A stretch of DNA of 38,723 bases from Candidatus Binatia bacterium (GTDB lineage Bacteria > Desulfobacterota > Binatia > UBA1149 > CAITLU01), in assembly GCA_036493895.1 (NCBI GenBank), contig DASXOZ010000068.1, positions 1 to 38,723 on the forward strand, given 5' to 3'. The notes beneath the pieces were generated by a model. The model worked only from the letters and a program-made list of their open reading frames with translations, had not been told where the DNA came from and did not search any database. Shown in pieces: positions 1 to 6,353 of the stretch. Within the stretch, counting starts at the first letter, position 1; each line of letters opens with the position of its first letter. The position numbers and the translations under genes are program-made.

Positions 1-834
1 GTCGTGCCGATGGATGCGGCCCAGCTCGAAAGCAACTGGGACGTGATCCAGACCGAACCCGTGGGAACCAACAGCAAACGCTCGCGCAAGCGCAACGGCC
101 GCAACCTGCAGCCGACCACGCGCTCGGTGATTCGCCGCATCGAGACCTACGAGTACACGGGAGCGTATGATCCCGCCACGCATGAGGCACTCTGCGCCGA
201 CGGCACCTGCACCGCACCCGGCGCCGGCGAGCTCGGAGCTCTCGTCAGCACGCAGATGAGCGCGGTCAACGTGCAGGAAGACTCGCTCACCGTTACCAAG
301 ACCGGAACCGGCGGCGGCAACGTCAACTCCAGCGACAAGGTCCTGAGCTGCGGCAACAAATGCGTCTCGCCATACGTCGCGGGCACGCTCGTGACGCTGA
401 CTGCGCAGGCCAACAGCGGCAGCGTATTTGCCGGGTGGACCGGAGCGTGCTCCGGAGCAGCTTCGACCTGCACGGTCGCGGTCAGCGGGGCCACCAGCGC
501 GAATGCCACGTTCAACACCCAGACCACGGCGGGCGGCGGTGGCGGTGGCGGCGGTGGTGGTGGCGGCGGCGGCGGAACGACGAGCACCAGCACCGCGTCG
601 CTTGCCGTGAAGACGAGCGGTGGAAAGGGCCTCATCACGAGCACCCCGGCCGGCATCAGCTGCGGCAGCACGTGTTCGGCGAAGGTGGTTCCCGGGACCA
701 TGGTCACGCTGTCGGTTCTGCCCGATCCGGGTCTGCACCTGGTGAACTGGTCGGGATCATGCACGGGCACGGCTGCCACCTGCACGCTGTCGGTCACGGG
801 TTCGGCGACGGTTCAGGCAAACCTGAGCAAGTAG
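1..834 (+). CDS. C-terminal part of a secreted protein with two InlB-B-like repeats (partial)
   Basis: The reading frame is open from the first base, so the gene probably begins upstream. The visible 277 residues start with a Lys/Arg-rich stretch and a segment with RRIETYEYTGAYDP that I do not recognise. Two copies of a Cys-containing beta repeat follow (about residues 97-170 and 203-277), each with the pattern CGxxC...GTxVTLxxxxxxGxxxxxWxGxCxGxxxTCTxxV. This is the divergent InlB B-repeat pattern of extracellular proteins. An uninterrupted run of 15 glycines near residues 178-192 separates the copies. The four cysteines per repeat suggest disulfides and an extracytoplasmic location. There is no C-terminal anchor. 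A strong terminator lies 22 bases after the stop. The catalytic or binding part, if any, lies outside the window. Confidence 0.8.
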   Translation, partial: VVPMDAAQLESNWDVIQTEPVGTNSKRSRKRNGRNLQPTTRSVIRRIETYEYTGAYDPATHEALCADGTCTAPGAGELGALVSTQMSAVNVQEDSLTVTKTGTGGGNVNSSDKVLSCGNKCVSPYVAGTLVTLTAQANSGSVFAGWTGACSGAASTCTVAVSGATSANATFNTQTTAGGGGGGGGGGGGGGGTTSTSTASLAVKTSGGKGLITSTPAGISCGSTCSAKVVPGTMVTLSVLPDPGLHLVNWSGSCTGTAATCTLSVTGSATVQANLSK

Positions 835-856
835 GCGACGACCTGATCCACGAAGG

Positions 857-899
857 ACGGTGCACGGCGGCAGATGCCACCGTGCACCGTCTTTTTTTT
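857..899 (+). terminator. Rho-independent terminator after the InlB-repeat gene
   Basis: A perfect 11-bp stem (acggtgcacgg at 857-867 pairing with ccgtgcaccgt at 880-890) with a 12-nt loop is followed by a run of eight T (892-899). It lies just downstream of the stop at 834 on the same strand. Confidence 0.9.
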
Positions 900-940
900 G
901 AGTGGTCGTGTCGGCTACGCGGGCTCTAACTGCGACACTA

Positions 941-980
941 CCCGAAAAAGGGAGGTCCCTTGCGGAACCTCCCTTTTGCT
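941..980 (-). terminator. Terminator for the convergent minus-strand gene (possibly bidirectional)
   Basis: A perfect 11-bp stem (aaaagggaggt at 946-956 with acctccctttt at 967-977) has a 10-nt loop. Read on the minus strand it ends in five T and lies about 30 bases past the stop of the gene ending at 1009. With the 857-899 hairpin it insulates two convergent genes. Confidence 0.8.
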
Positions 981-1008
981 TATGACCTTTGTCGGCGCTC
1001 GTTACGGT

Positions 1009-1761
1009 TCAGGGAGCTTCCTTGTCCTGGAACGTGAACCCGTCGTTCTTGGCCGCAGGATCGGTGAACGTGTGGGTCCAGCACTTGTTGCCGTTGTTCT
1101 GAAGCTGGGCGATCACCGGCTCGGTGAGCGGCAGCATCGGCATGGCGATGCTCGCGCCCTTGGACTTGACCTGAACGCTGGCCTTCCCGTCAAGACCGGT
1201 CTTGAGCGACATGCCGGTCACACCGCCTTGCGCGCCGGTTTTGTCCTTGTACTTGAAGCCGGTCGTCCCGGCCAAGGCCCAATTGGTGGCGCTCGGAGAG
1301 ACTTTCGCTTCCGAGACCAGGTGCCCCGGACCGGCGTTCCCCGGTGAGTAGATGCAGAAGTAATACGGCATCGTGGTAGTCGGATCCCCGAGATCTGCCG
1401 GCACCGTCGCCGCACCCTTCGACCACTTCCACTGGATCTGGTTCTTCGACGTATCGGTGCTGTTCTTGACCAGCAACGATGCCGATGTCGTATCGAGGCA
1501 GCCGGTCAGCGGCGCCGCCGAGCAGCCGAACCGTACGTCCACCGTCGCAGAGGCGGACAAGGAATTCGTGGTGCAGCAATCGGAAAGGACGTCGATGGTG
1601 CGTTCGGCAAGGTTCGGGTAAGTGTGGGAAACGGAAACCTTGTACAGGACCGGTCCAGATCCGGTGTGCGAGGTCCACGGCCAGTTCTCAGTGACGGCGT
1701 CGCCCCAATGGATATTTGCGTGGTCATGAATCGCGCCGGTACCGATGGTGGCCTCGGTCAC
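1009..1761 (-). CDS. PKD-like plus shared secreted C-terminal module (probably 3' part of a frameshifted gene)
   Basis: The frame encodes about 250 residues from a GTG at 1761 and is open without a start back to a stop at 1903-1905. The residues before the GTG (HVEGISVSVASRDSVAGSVN and on) are protein-like, so the true N-terminus is probably upstream and fused, through a frame change, to the sulfatase-like gene that ends at 1724. Residues 1-75 look like a PKD-type beta sandwich (HWGDAVTEN ... VSVSHTYPNLAERTIDV). Residues 79-250 form a module with PLTGC, QWKW, LGDP, YFCIY, GFKYKD, AMPMLPL, QLQNNGNKCW. The same module closes the propeller protein at 20537-22393. I know no function for it. The product should be exported if it is fused to the signal-peptide-bearing hydrolase. 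A terminator follows at 941-980. Confidence 0.7.
   Translation of the reverse strand: MTEATIGTGAIHDHANIHWGDAVTENWPWTSHTGSGPVLYKVSVSHTYPNLAERTIDVLSDCCTTNSLSASATVDVRFGCSAAPLTGCLDTTSASLLVKNSTDTSKNQIQWKWSKGAATVPADLGDPTTTMPYYFCIYSPGNAGPGHLVSEAKVSPSATNWALAGTTGFKYKDKTGAQGGVTGMSLKTGLDGKASVQVKSKGASIAMPMLPLTEPVIAQLQNNGNKCWTHTFTDPAAKNDGFTFQDKEAP
1012..1527 (-). repeat. Copy 1 of a shared C-terminal module (about 170 aa)
   Basis: The encoded segment aligns by eye along its length with 21860-22390. Shared anchors in order are P-x-TGC, SxLL, WKW, GDP, YxFCxY, GG, AMPxL, AQLQ, GxxCW and a final Phe. Unlike copy 2, it lacks the GGxCxxxxCWK cysteine pair. This is a protein-level repeat; the DNA is too diverged to be a recent duplication. 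Confidence 0.75.
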
Positions 1762-3130
1762 GTGAATGTTGACCGAACCGGCGACGCTGTCGCGCGAGGC
1801 GACAGAAACCGAGATGCCTTCGACGTGATGGGCCGCGGCGATTTGCGGCGACAGCAGCAGCGGCGGTGTCGATGGGAAGCTTCTCCTCTCGTTCGGGCGA
1901 GCTCATCGACGAGAGCAGTGTCTGGAAATCGCGCTGCATGTCGTGGGCGATGCCGGGCTGCTCCTTGAGCTGATTGGAAAGCTCCCGCGGGTCGCGCATG
2001 ATGTCGTAGAGCTCGGGCGCCGGACCGTCGATGTATTTCCATCGCTCCTGCCGCAGCACTCGCAGCTTGGCCCAGCCGTACGTGTAGAACGGCAGATAGG
2101 TCTCGGCGTACGCGGATTGCGCGGGACCGGCGCCCTGGACGAGCGGCAGCAGACTGCGTCCCGGCAGACCCGGGTCGCCGGACAGGTGGAACAGGTCGAT
2201 CACGGTCGGAACCAGATCGACCTGGCTCACGTTCTGCGCAACGCGCGTGCCGGCCTTCGACCCTGGCAGGCGCATGATCAGCGGAACGTGCAGCGTCGAG
2301 TCATACGCCAGGATGCCGTGAGTCTGCTCGCCGTGCTCACCGAGACTCTCGCCGTGATCCGCCAGCACGATCACAGCGACCCCGCGTCCGGCGGCGATCC
2401 TCGGATGTGCGAGCAAACGTGCGATCTGCGAATCCATGTACGCGATCTCGCCGTCGTACAGGTGGTCCTGGTAGCGATCACGGTACGGCGACGGCGGCGA
2501 ATACGTCGCATGCGGATCGTAGAGGTGGACCCACAGGAAATAGCGGTCGCCGTCGGCAAGCTTGTCGAGCCACGCGCTCGCGGCGGTGACCGTGGATTCG
2601 GCCGGCCGATCGGGAACCATGCGCGGATGACGCTCGCGGCCGGAAGAAAGATCGTCGTCGTAGACTTCGAAGCCCTGGTTCAGCCCGTAGCGATGGTCGA
2701 GCACGGAGGCAGAAACGAACGCGCCCGTGTGAAACCCGGCTGCACGCAGGCGCTCGGCCAGTGTCGTCACCTCTGCAGGAACGTAGTGAATGCCGTTGTT
2801 CCTCACGCCGGTCTGCGGCGGGTAAAGTCCGGTGTGAATCGATGTGTGCGCAGGAAGGGTGATGGGCGCGACCGAATACGCATGATCGAACACCACGCCG
2901 CTGTCGGCGAGCGCCTGCAGCCCGGGCGTTTCGACGTTGGTGGCTCCGTACGGCTGCAGGTGATCGGGCCGCGTCGTGTCCATCGTGATCAGCAGCAGCG
3001 ACTCCGGCTGGACGCGTCCCGTGGAGGCAGGCGGGGAGATCTGCGCAGACGGCGCCTGGGCCAGCGCTTCGACCGCGAACAGCAGGGACAACGACAACGA
3101 GAGAAAGAGCGGACGCGCGGACGTGAGCAC
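1724..3130 (-). CDS. Exported sulfatase-like hydrolase of the alkaline phosphatase superfamily
   Basis: The GTG at 3130 is chosen because it puts a Sec signal peptide (PLFLSLSLSLLFAVEALAQA) at the N-terminus; the frame is open further upstream without such support. The mature part shows the superfamily metal site ITMDTTRPDHL (Asp51), the N-terminal nucleophile region TLPAHTSIHTGLYP, and the second metal cluster LADHGESLGEHGEQTHG. It ends in the usual WKYIDGPAPELYDIMRDPREL. The formylglycine motif C/S-x-P-x-R is not present. The nucleophile position is Thr91 and the Arg is His, as in many sulfatase-like phospho-ester hydrolases, so a true sulfatase activity is doubtful. The last 30-40 residues turn into an Arg-rich frame (RRRHLGFCRLARQRRRF) while the neighbouring frame becomes protein-like. 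This suggests an indel between about 1850 and 1900. Confidence 0.8.
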   Translation of the reverse strand: MLTSARPLFLSLSLSLLFAVEALAQAPSAQISPPASTGRVQPESLLLITMDTTRPDHLQPYGATNVETPGLQALADSGVVFDHAYSVAPITLPAHTSIHTGLYPPQTGVRNNGIHYVPAEVTTLAERLRAAGFHTGAFVSASVLDHRYGLNQGFEVYDDDLSSGRERHPRMVPDRPAESTVTAASAWLDKLADGDRYFLWVHLYDPHATYSPPSPYRDRYQDHLYDGEIAYMDSQIARLLAHPRIAAGRGVAVIVLADHGESLGEHGEQTHGILAYDSTLHVPLIMRLPGSKAGTRVAQNVSQVDLVPTVIDLFHLSGDPGLPGRSLLPLVQGAGPAQSAYAETYLPFYTYGWAKLRVLRQERWKYIDGPAPELYDIMRDPRELSNQLKEQPGIAHDMQRDFQTLLSSMSSPEREEKLPIDTAAAAVAANRRGPSRRRHLGFCRLARQRRRFGQHSRDRGHHRYRRDS

Positions 3131-3347
3131 GTCGGCGCTCTTGTCATTGGCGCGGCCGGGCCGCAAGCCGGGCGGCGCCCGGCGGAGACGTCGCGTCGAG
3201 CTTCGTATGACTCGACGTCGGGTCGGCGAACCAGCCTGCCTGGCCACGACTTCGTCAAGCGGCTTCACGAGCCGATTGCCCCCGGGACCTGGGCCTGCCC
3301 GCTCGTGTTTACCTCGTACGGCATCATATGATCCCGGGTCTTCGACC

Positions 3348-3491
3348 ATGAATTGCCCGTCCTGCAGTCACGACAACCGAGAGGGTCGCAAGTTTTGCGC
3401 GGAGTGCGGTGCGGCGCTGCCGCTTGCCTGCGGGAGCTGCGGAGCGCCTTACGACGCGGGCGAGAAGTTCTGGTCTTTCCGAAGGCGCTGA
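3348..3491 (+). pseudogene. Double-zinc-ribbon head of a lost adenylate-cyclase-type gene
   Basis: An ATG at 3348 opens 47 residues starting MNCPSCSHDNREGRKFCAEC and continuing with a second ribbon, CGSCGAPYDAGEKF. There the expected Cys codon is TGG, and the frame ends in SFRRR. This CxxC-x(n)-CxxC double ribbon is how cyclase/ATPase signalling proteins start, including the intact one at 6354. From about 3473 the DNA encodes a di-haem cytochrome in another frame, so the ribbon is cut at about 3470-3473 by a junction. It is unlikely to make a functional protein. A free 47-residue zinc-ribbon peptide is possible but less likely. Confidence 0.6.
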
Positions 3492-4346
3492 TCGACGAGA
3501 CCAAGGCCCAGACCGATCGTGACCTGACGCGCTTCGACCTGGACTTCGATGTCCCGCAGCACTTCCTGCCCGAGTTCCCGGCGCCCATCTACCTGACGAC
3601 GCGGCTGGATCTCGGCGACGTCTCGCACGGAAAGCTGGTGACACTCGCCAACCACTACGATTTGTTCAGCCTGCTTTGACTGCCACGCCAACGGCCATAC
3701 CGATGCTGCGACGCACACGGTCGGTGACATCCGCCCGAACGAGCATCGGCACCGCATCGACACGCCCTCGCTGCTCGGCGTAAACATCCAGCGGCTCTTC
3801 GGCTCGCAACGGGCAATGAGGAGCGTCGAGGACTTCACCGAGTTCGAACAGCGCGCCGCGTATTTCGACGGCGATCCGGTACAGGCCCAGCGCAAGGGCG
3901 TCAACATTCTCGAGCGCGGGAGCCAGGTGCACTTCATGGCCGAGTTCCAGGACCTCCTCGACTTCCCGCCGGCACCGAAGCTCACCGTGATGGGCACGCT
4001 CGATTCCGCGAAGACCACGCCGAGCGAGAGGAGCGGCGAGGCGCTGTTCTTCGGCAAGGCGCAGTGCGCGACCTGCCATGCGCCGCCTTACTACACCGAC
4101 AACTCAATGCACAACTTGCAGGTAGAACGTTTCTACACGGACCGGACGCTCAACGGCCTGACCGCCTCTACCGATGGGCCGATCAAGACGTTCCCACTGC
4201 GAGGCGTCAAGGATTCGCCGCCGTATCTGCACGATGGGCGACCCCTGACGCTGGACGACACGGTAGAGTTCTTCAATCTCGTGCTCGGGCTGAAGCTGAG
4301 TGCACAGGAGAAGAAGGACCTGGTCGCCTTCCTGCGCGTGCTCTAG
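3473..4346 (+). pseudogene. Truncated, frameshifted di-haem cytochrome c peroxidase/MauG-like gene
   Basis: The gene lacks its N-terminus. It begins in frame with VFPKALIDETKAQTDRDL directly after the zinc-ribbon fragment and reads to LANHYDLFS at 3670. Dropping one base at 3671 continues it as CFDCHANGHTDAATHTVGD, a CxxCH haem-binding site (3672-3686); without the shift it stops at 3677-3679. The rest is open to 4346 and holds a second haem site, CATCHAPPYYTDN (from 4065), then FPLRGVKDSPPYLHDGR and a C-terminal helix, as in periplasmic di-haem peroxidases and MauG relatives. With the shift ignored, the longest part with its own start is 3816-4346. The gene is broken by a 5' truncation and by one indel. 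The indel could be a sequencing or assembly error; the truncation with a foreign head looks like a real junction or a chimera. Confidence 0.7.
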
Positions 4347-4395
4347 CAGCCCTTCCTATGCGGCCGCCCGACGGCATCCATCGAAGGTCGGCTGC

Positions 4396-5445
4396 TCAAC
4401 CGAGCATTCGATCCGCCGCGCCCAGATACTCGGCGATCGCCCGATCCGCCCACGATTCCACGGCGCCGAGCGTCTCGAAAAACCCGCAGTGTCCGCCGCG
4501 CCGGGTCAGGGCCAGCGTGATCCGTGGCAGCTTCTGCATCTCGCCGAGGTGCCGGTGGACGTTGCGCTCGACGCAGACAGGGTCGTCGGCCGAATTGATC
4601 ACCAGCACCGGCGCGACGACGTCGCGCGCGACCTCCATCGGATTGCAGCCGACGTAGAATGCCTCGCGGCTCTCGAAGCCTGCGAGCGGATAGAGGCGGT
4701 CGTGGAACTCCGCCATGGTCGTCGCGGCCGCACATTCTTCGTATCCGCCGACTGGTCCGAGCACCTGTCGGTTCCTCGCGAGGAAGAACCGCACGAGCTT
4801 GCGCGTCAGGTAGCGGTCGTACCTCGGATCCACGAATTGGAACGCGTCGCGGATGTCGTAGGCCGGGCAGAGTGCGACCGCCGCGCGAAGACGCGAACGG
4901 CCGCCTTCCTCGCCGAGGTAGCGCACGAGAAGGCCCGAGCCTGCCGACACCCCGACGCCATAGAGCGGCGCGGAAGGGCGTCGCGCCTCGATCGCGAGGA
5001 TCTGCCGCCGCAGATCCTCGCTCGGGCCCATCGTGTTGATCTTCGGCGAAGTGAGCTCGAGGCCGGCGTGGCCTCGCCGATTGCAGGCCGCGACGACCCA
5101 GCCAAGGCGCGCGCGAATCGACGAGATGAAGCGGCGCAGCCCGTCGCCGCTGCCGGTGATCGTGTGGAGCACGACCAGCACAGGCGTCCGTGCAGGCTCG
5201 GCGAGGCCGAGCCACTGGATCGACACGGTGCCGCCGTCGGGCATCGTAAGGCGTTCTTCGAGATCCCAGCGCAGCCGCGCGGCAGTGTCGCCGCGCAGCG
5301 TGGTCAGCAGGTTCTGCACGTGCGAGTTGCGCACCCATGGCGACGGCTCGAAGCCTGCGCGCAGCACGGGACAGGCAGCGAGAATCCCGTCGTGCCAGTT
5401 GCGGTCTACACCGCTGTAGCAGCTGAGCTGGTCGATATGCGACAT
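4396..5445 (-). CDS. Alpha/beta-fold hydrolase, YheT/ABHD1-3 family
   Basis: The 349 residues match the length and layout of the YheT (UPF0017) family of hydrolases. An N-terminal segment (FEPSPWVRNSHVQNLLTTL) is typical of the family, which starts with 'hHhQTl'-like motifs. It is followed by LVVLHTITGSGD (oxyanion region), CNRRGHAG, the nucleophile elbow GVGVSAGSG (Ser167), the acid at INSADDPV (Asp286/287) and the base at RRGGHCGFF (His318). The complete triad suggests an active esterase/lipase-like enzyme, but the natural substrates of this family are poorly defined. No signal peptide is seen, so it should be cytoplasmic or peripheral. The ATG at 5445 is the first start in the frame. It follows the lipoprotein gene on the same strand by 96 bases, so co-transcription is possible. 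Confidence 0.85.
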   Translation of the reverse strand: MSHIDQLSCYSGVDRNWHDGILAACPVLRAGFEPSPWVRNSHVQNLLTTLRGDTAARLRWDLEERLTMPDGGTVSIQWLGLAEPARTPVLVVLHTITGSGDGLRRFISSIRARLGWVVAACNRRGHAGLELTSPKINTMGPSEDLRRQILAIEARRPSAPLYGVGVSAGSGLLVRYLGEEGGRSRLRAAVALCPAYDIRDAFQFVDPRYDRYLTRKLVRFFLARNRQVLGPVGGYEECAAATTMAEFHDRLYPLAGFESREAFYVGCNPMEVARDVVAPVLVINSADDPVCVERNVHRHLGEMQKLPRITLALTRRGGHCGFFETLGAVESWADRAIAEYLGAADRMLG

Positions 5446-5541
5446 CCGTCCCTGCAGCGCCGCGCCCTCGAAGGCGTGCGCGGCTGCTGCCGGCGATTCT
5501 TATGTCGGTGGCAGCGGTCCGGCGCCACTTCGACTCCAAAC

Positions 5542-6096
5542 TCAGTGCGTCGCCGGGAGGGCCGCAACCATCTTCGTTACGGCCTTCTCGATGTTGCGCG
5601 CCCCGCTTTCGGGGCCCATCGCTACGGCCGTTCCCGTTCCGCGAAAGACCAGCCTCTTCGTGCGCATGTCGACGACATCGAGAAGCAGCGTGCCGTCAGG
5701 ATACGGCGTAGCGTTTGAATAGTTGTTCGGCGCGCCGGTCCACGACGTGTAGAAACCGTAGGCGTAATCCCACCTGCCTCCGGAACGCTGCTCTGCCATC
5801 TCCCGAGCCGAGGTCCGGTCCGTGAGGAAAACGTGCCAGACGATCGCGAGGTCGGCGTCCGGGCCCGTCGCCTCCGCAACTCCGCGCTCCGCGAGCCGGT
5901 CGTGGACCACCTTGCGAAGCGCCATCTCGCAGTAGATCGGAAGGTCCCGCGAGTCGGGACCCGGCGCGAGCGAATACGTCCTGTAGGTTCCGAACGCCGC
6001 GGAGTGGTCGTAATCGGTCGTCACGTCGACGGTGGAACATGCGACCACGGCCAGCGCCGTGAACAACGAAACGAAAATCGTGCCGAGTGCCTTCAT
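5542..6096 (-). CDS. DUF4136-type lipoprotein
   Basis: The 184 residues start with a lipoprotein signal (MKALGTIFVSLFTALAVVAC; lipobox VVAC, Cys20). The sequence then follows the DUF4136 pattern: a start around VDVTTDYDHSAAFGTYRTYSL, the middle DADLAIVWHVFL, a Tyr/Gly-rich YGFYTSWTG loop, and the strand pair GTLLLDVVDMRTKRLVFRGTGTA before a terminal amphipathic helix. The length is normal for the family. These are envelope lipoproteins of unknown function. The Ser after the lipobox Cys is compatible with outer-membrane sorting. It is transcribed away from the large cyclase gene, with a 257-base shared upstream region. Confidence 0.85.
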   Translation of the reverse strand: MKALGTIFVSLFTALAVVACSTVDVTTDYDHSAAFGTYRTYSLAPGPDSRDLPIYCEMALRKVVHDRLAERGVAEATGPDADLAIVWHVFLTDRTSAREMAEQRSGGRWDYAYGFYTSWTGAPNNYSNATPYPDGTLLLDVVDMRTKRLVFRGTGTAVAMGPESGARNIEKAVTKMVAALPATH

Positions 6097-6353
6097 GCCG
6101 GCACGAGCTATACGCTTGCGACTACCCGAGCAATCGGCTCCGGCACGGCAGGAAGACGGCGCGCGGTGTGTCAGGCCTCGGCTCCCCGGCAGCGGCGAAT
6201 CCTGCGATGGCTCGCCACAGGACGGGCCGTCTGTTAGTCATGCGCATCGATTCGCCCGGCGCTATTCCCGGCATCGGGTCCAGTGACGGCATCGATGCCG
6301 CTCCATGAGGCGACGGCACTGCGGGGCCTGACGTACATGAGCTGGATTACACG

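Noticed and set aside
1855..1880. Programmed ribosomal frameshift in the GCT repeat
   Set aside because: No classical slippery heptamer with a downstream pseudoknot was seen; an ordinary indel is simpler.
4345..4394. agcagcc / ggctgct inverted repeat between convergent genes as a terminator
   Set aside because: The loop is 36 bases, the stem only 7 bp, and there is no T-run.
4300..5718. Plus-strand frame opposite the alpha/beta hydrolase
   Set aside because: Low-complexity Arg/Ala composition and no ribosome site; the minus-strand hydrolase triad explains the coding signal.
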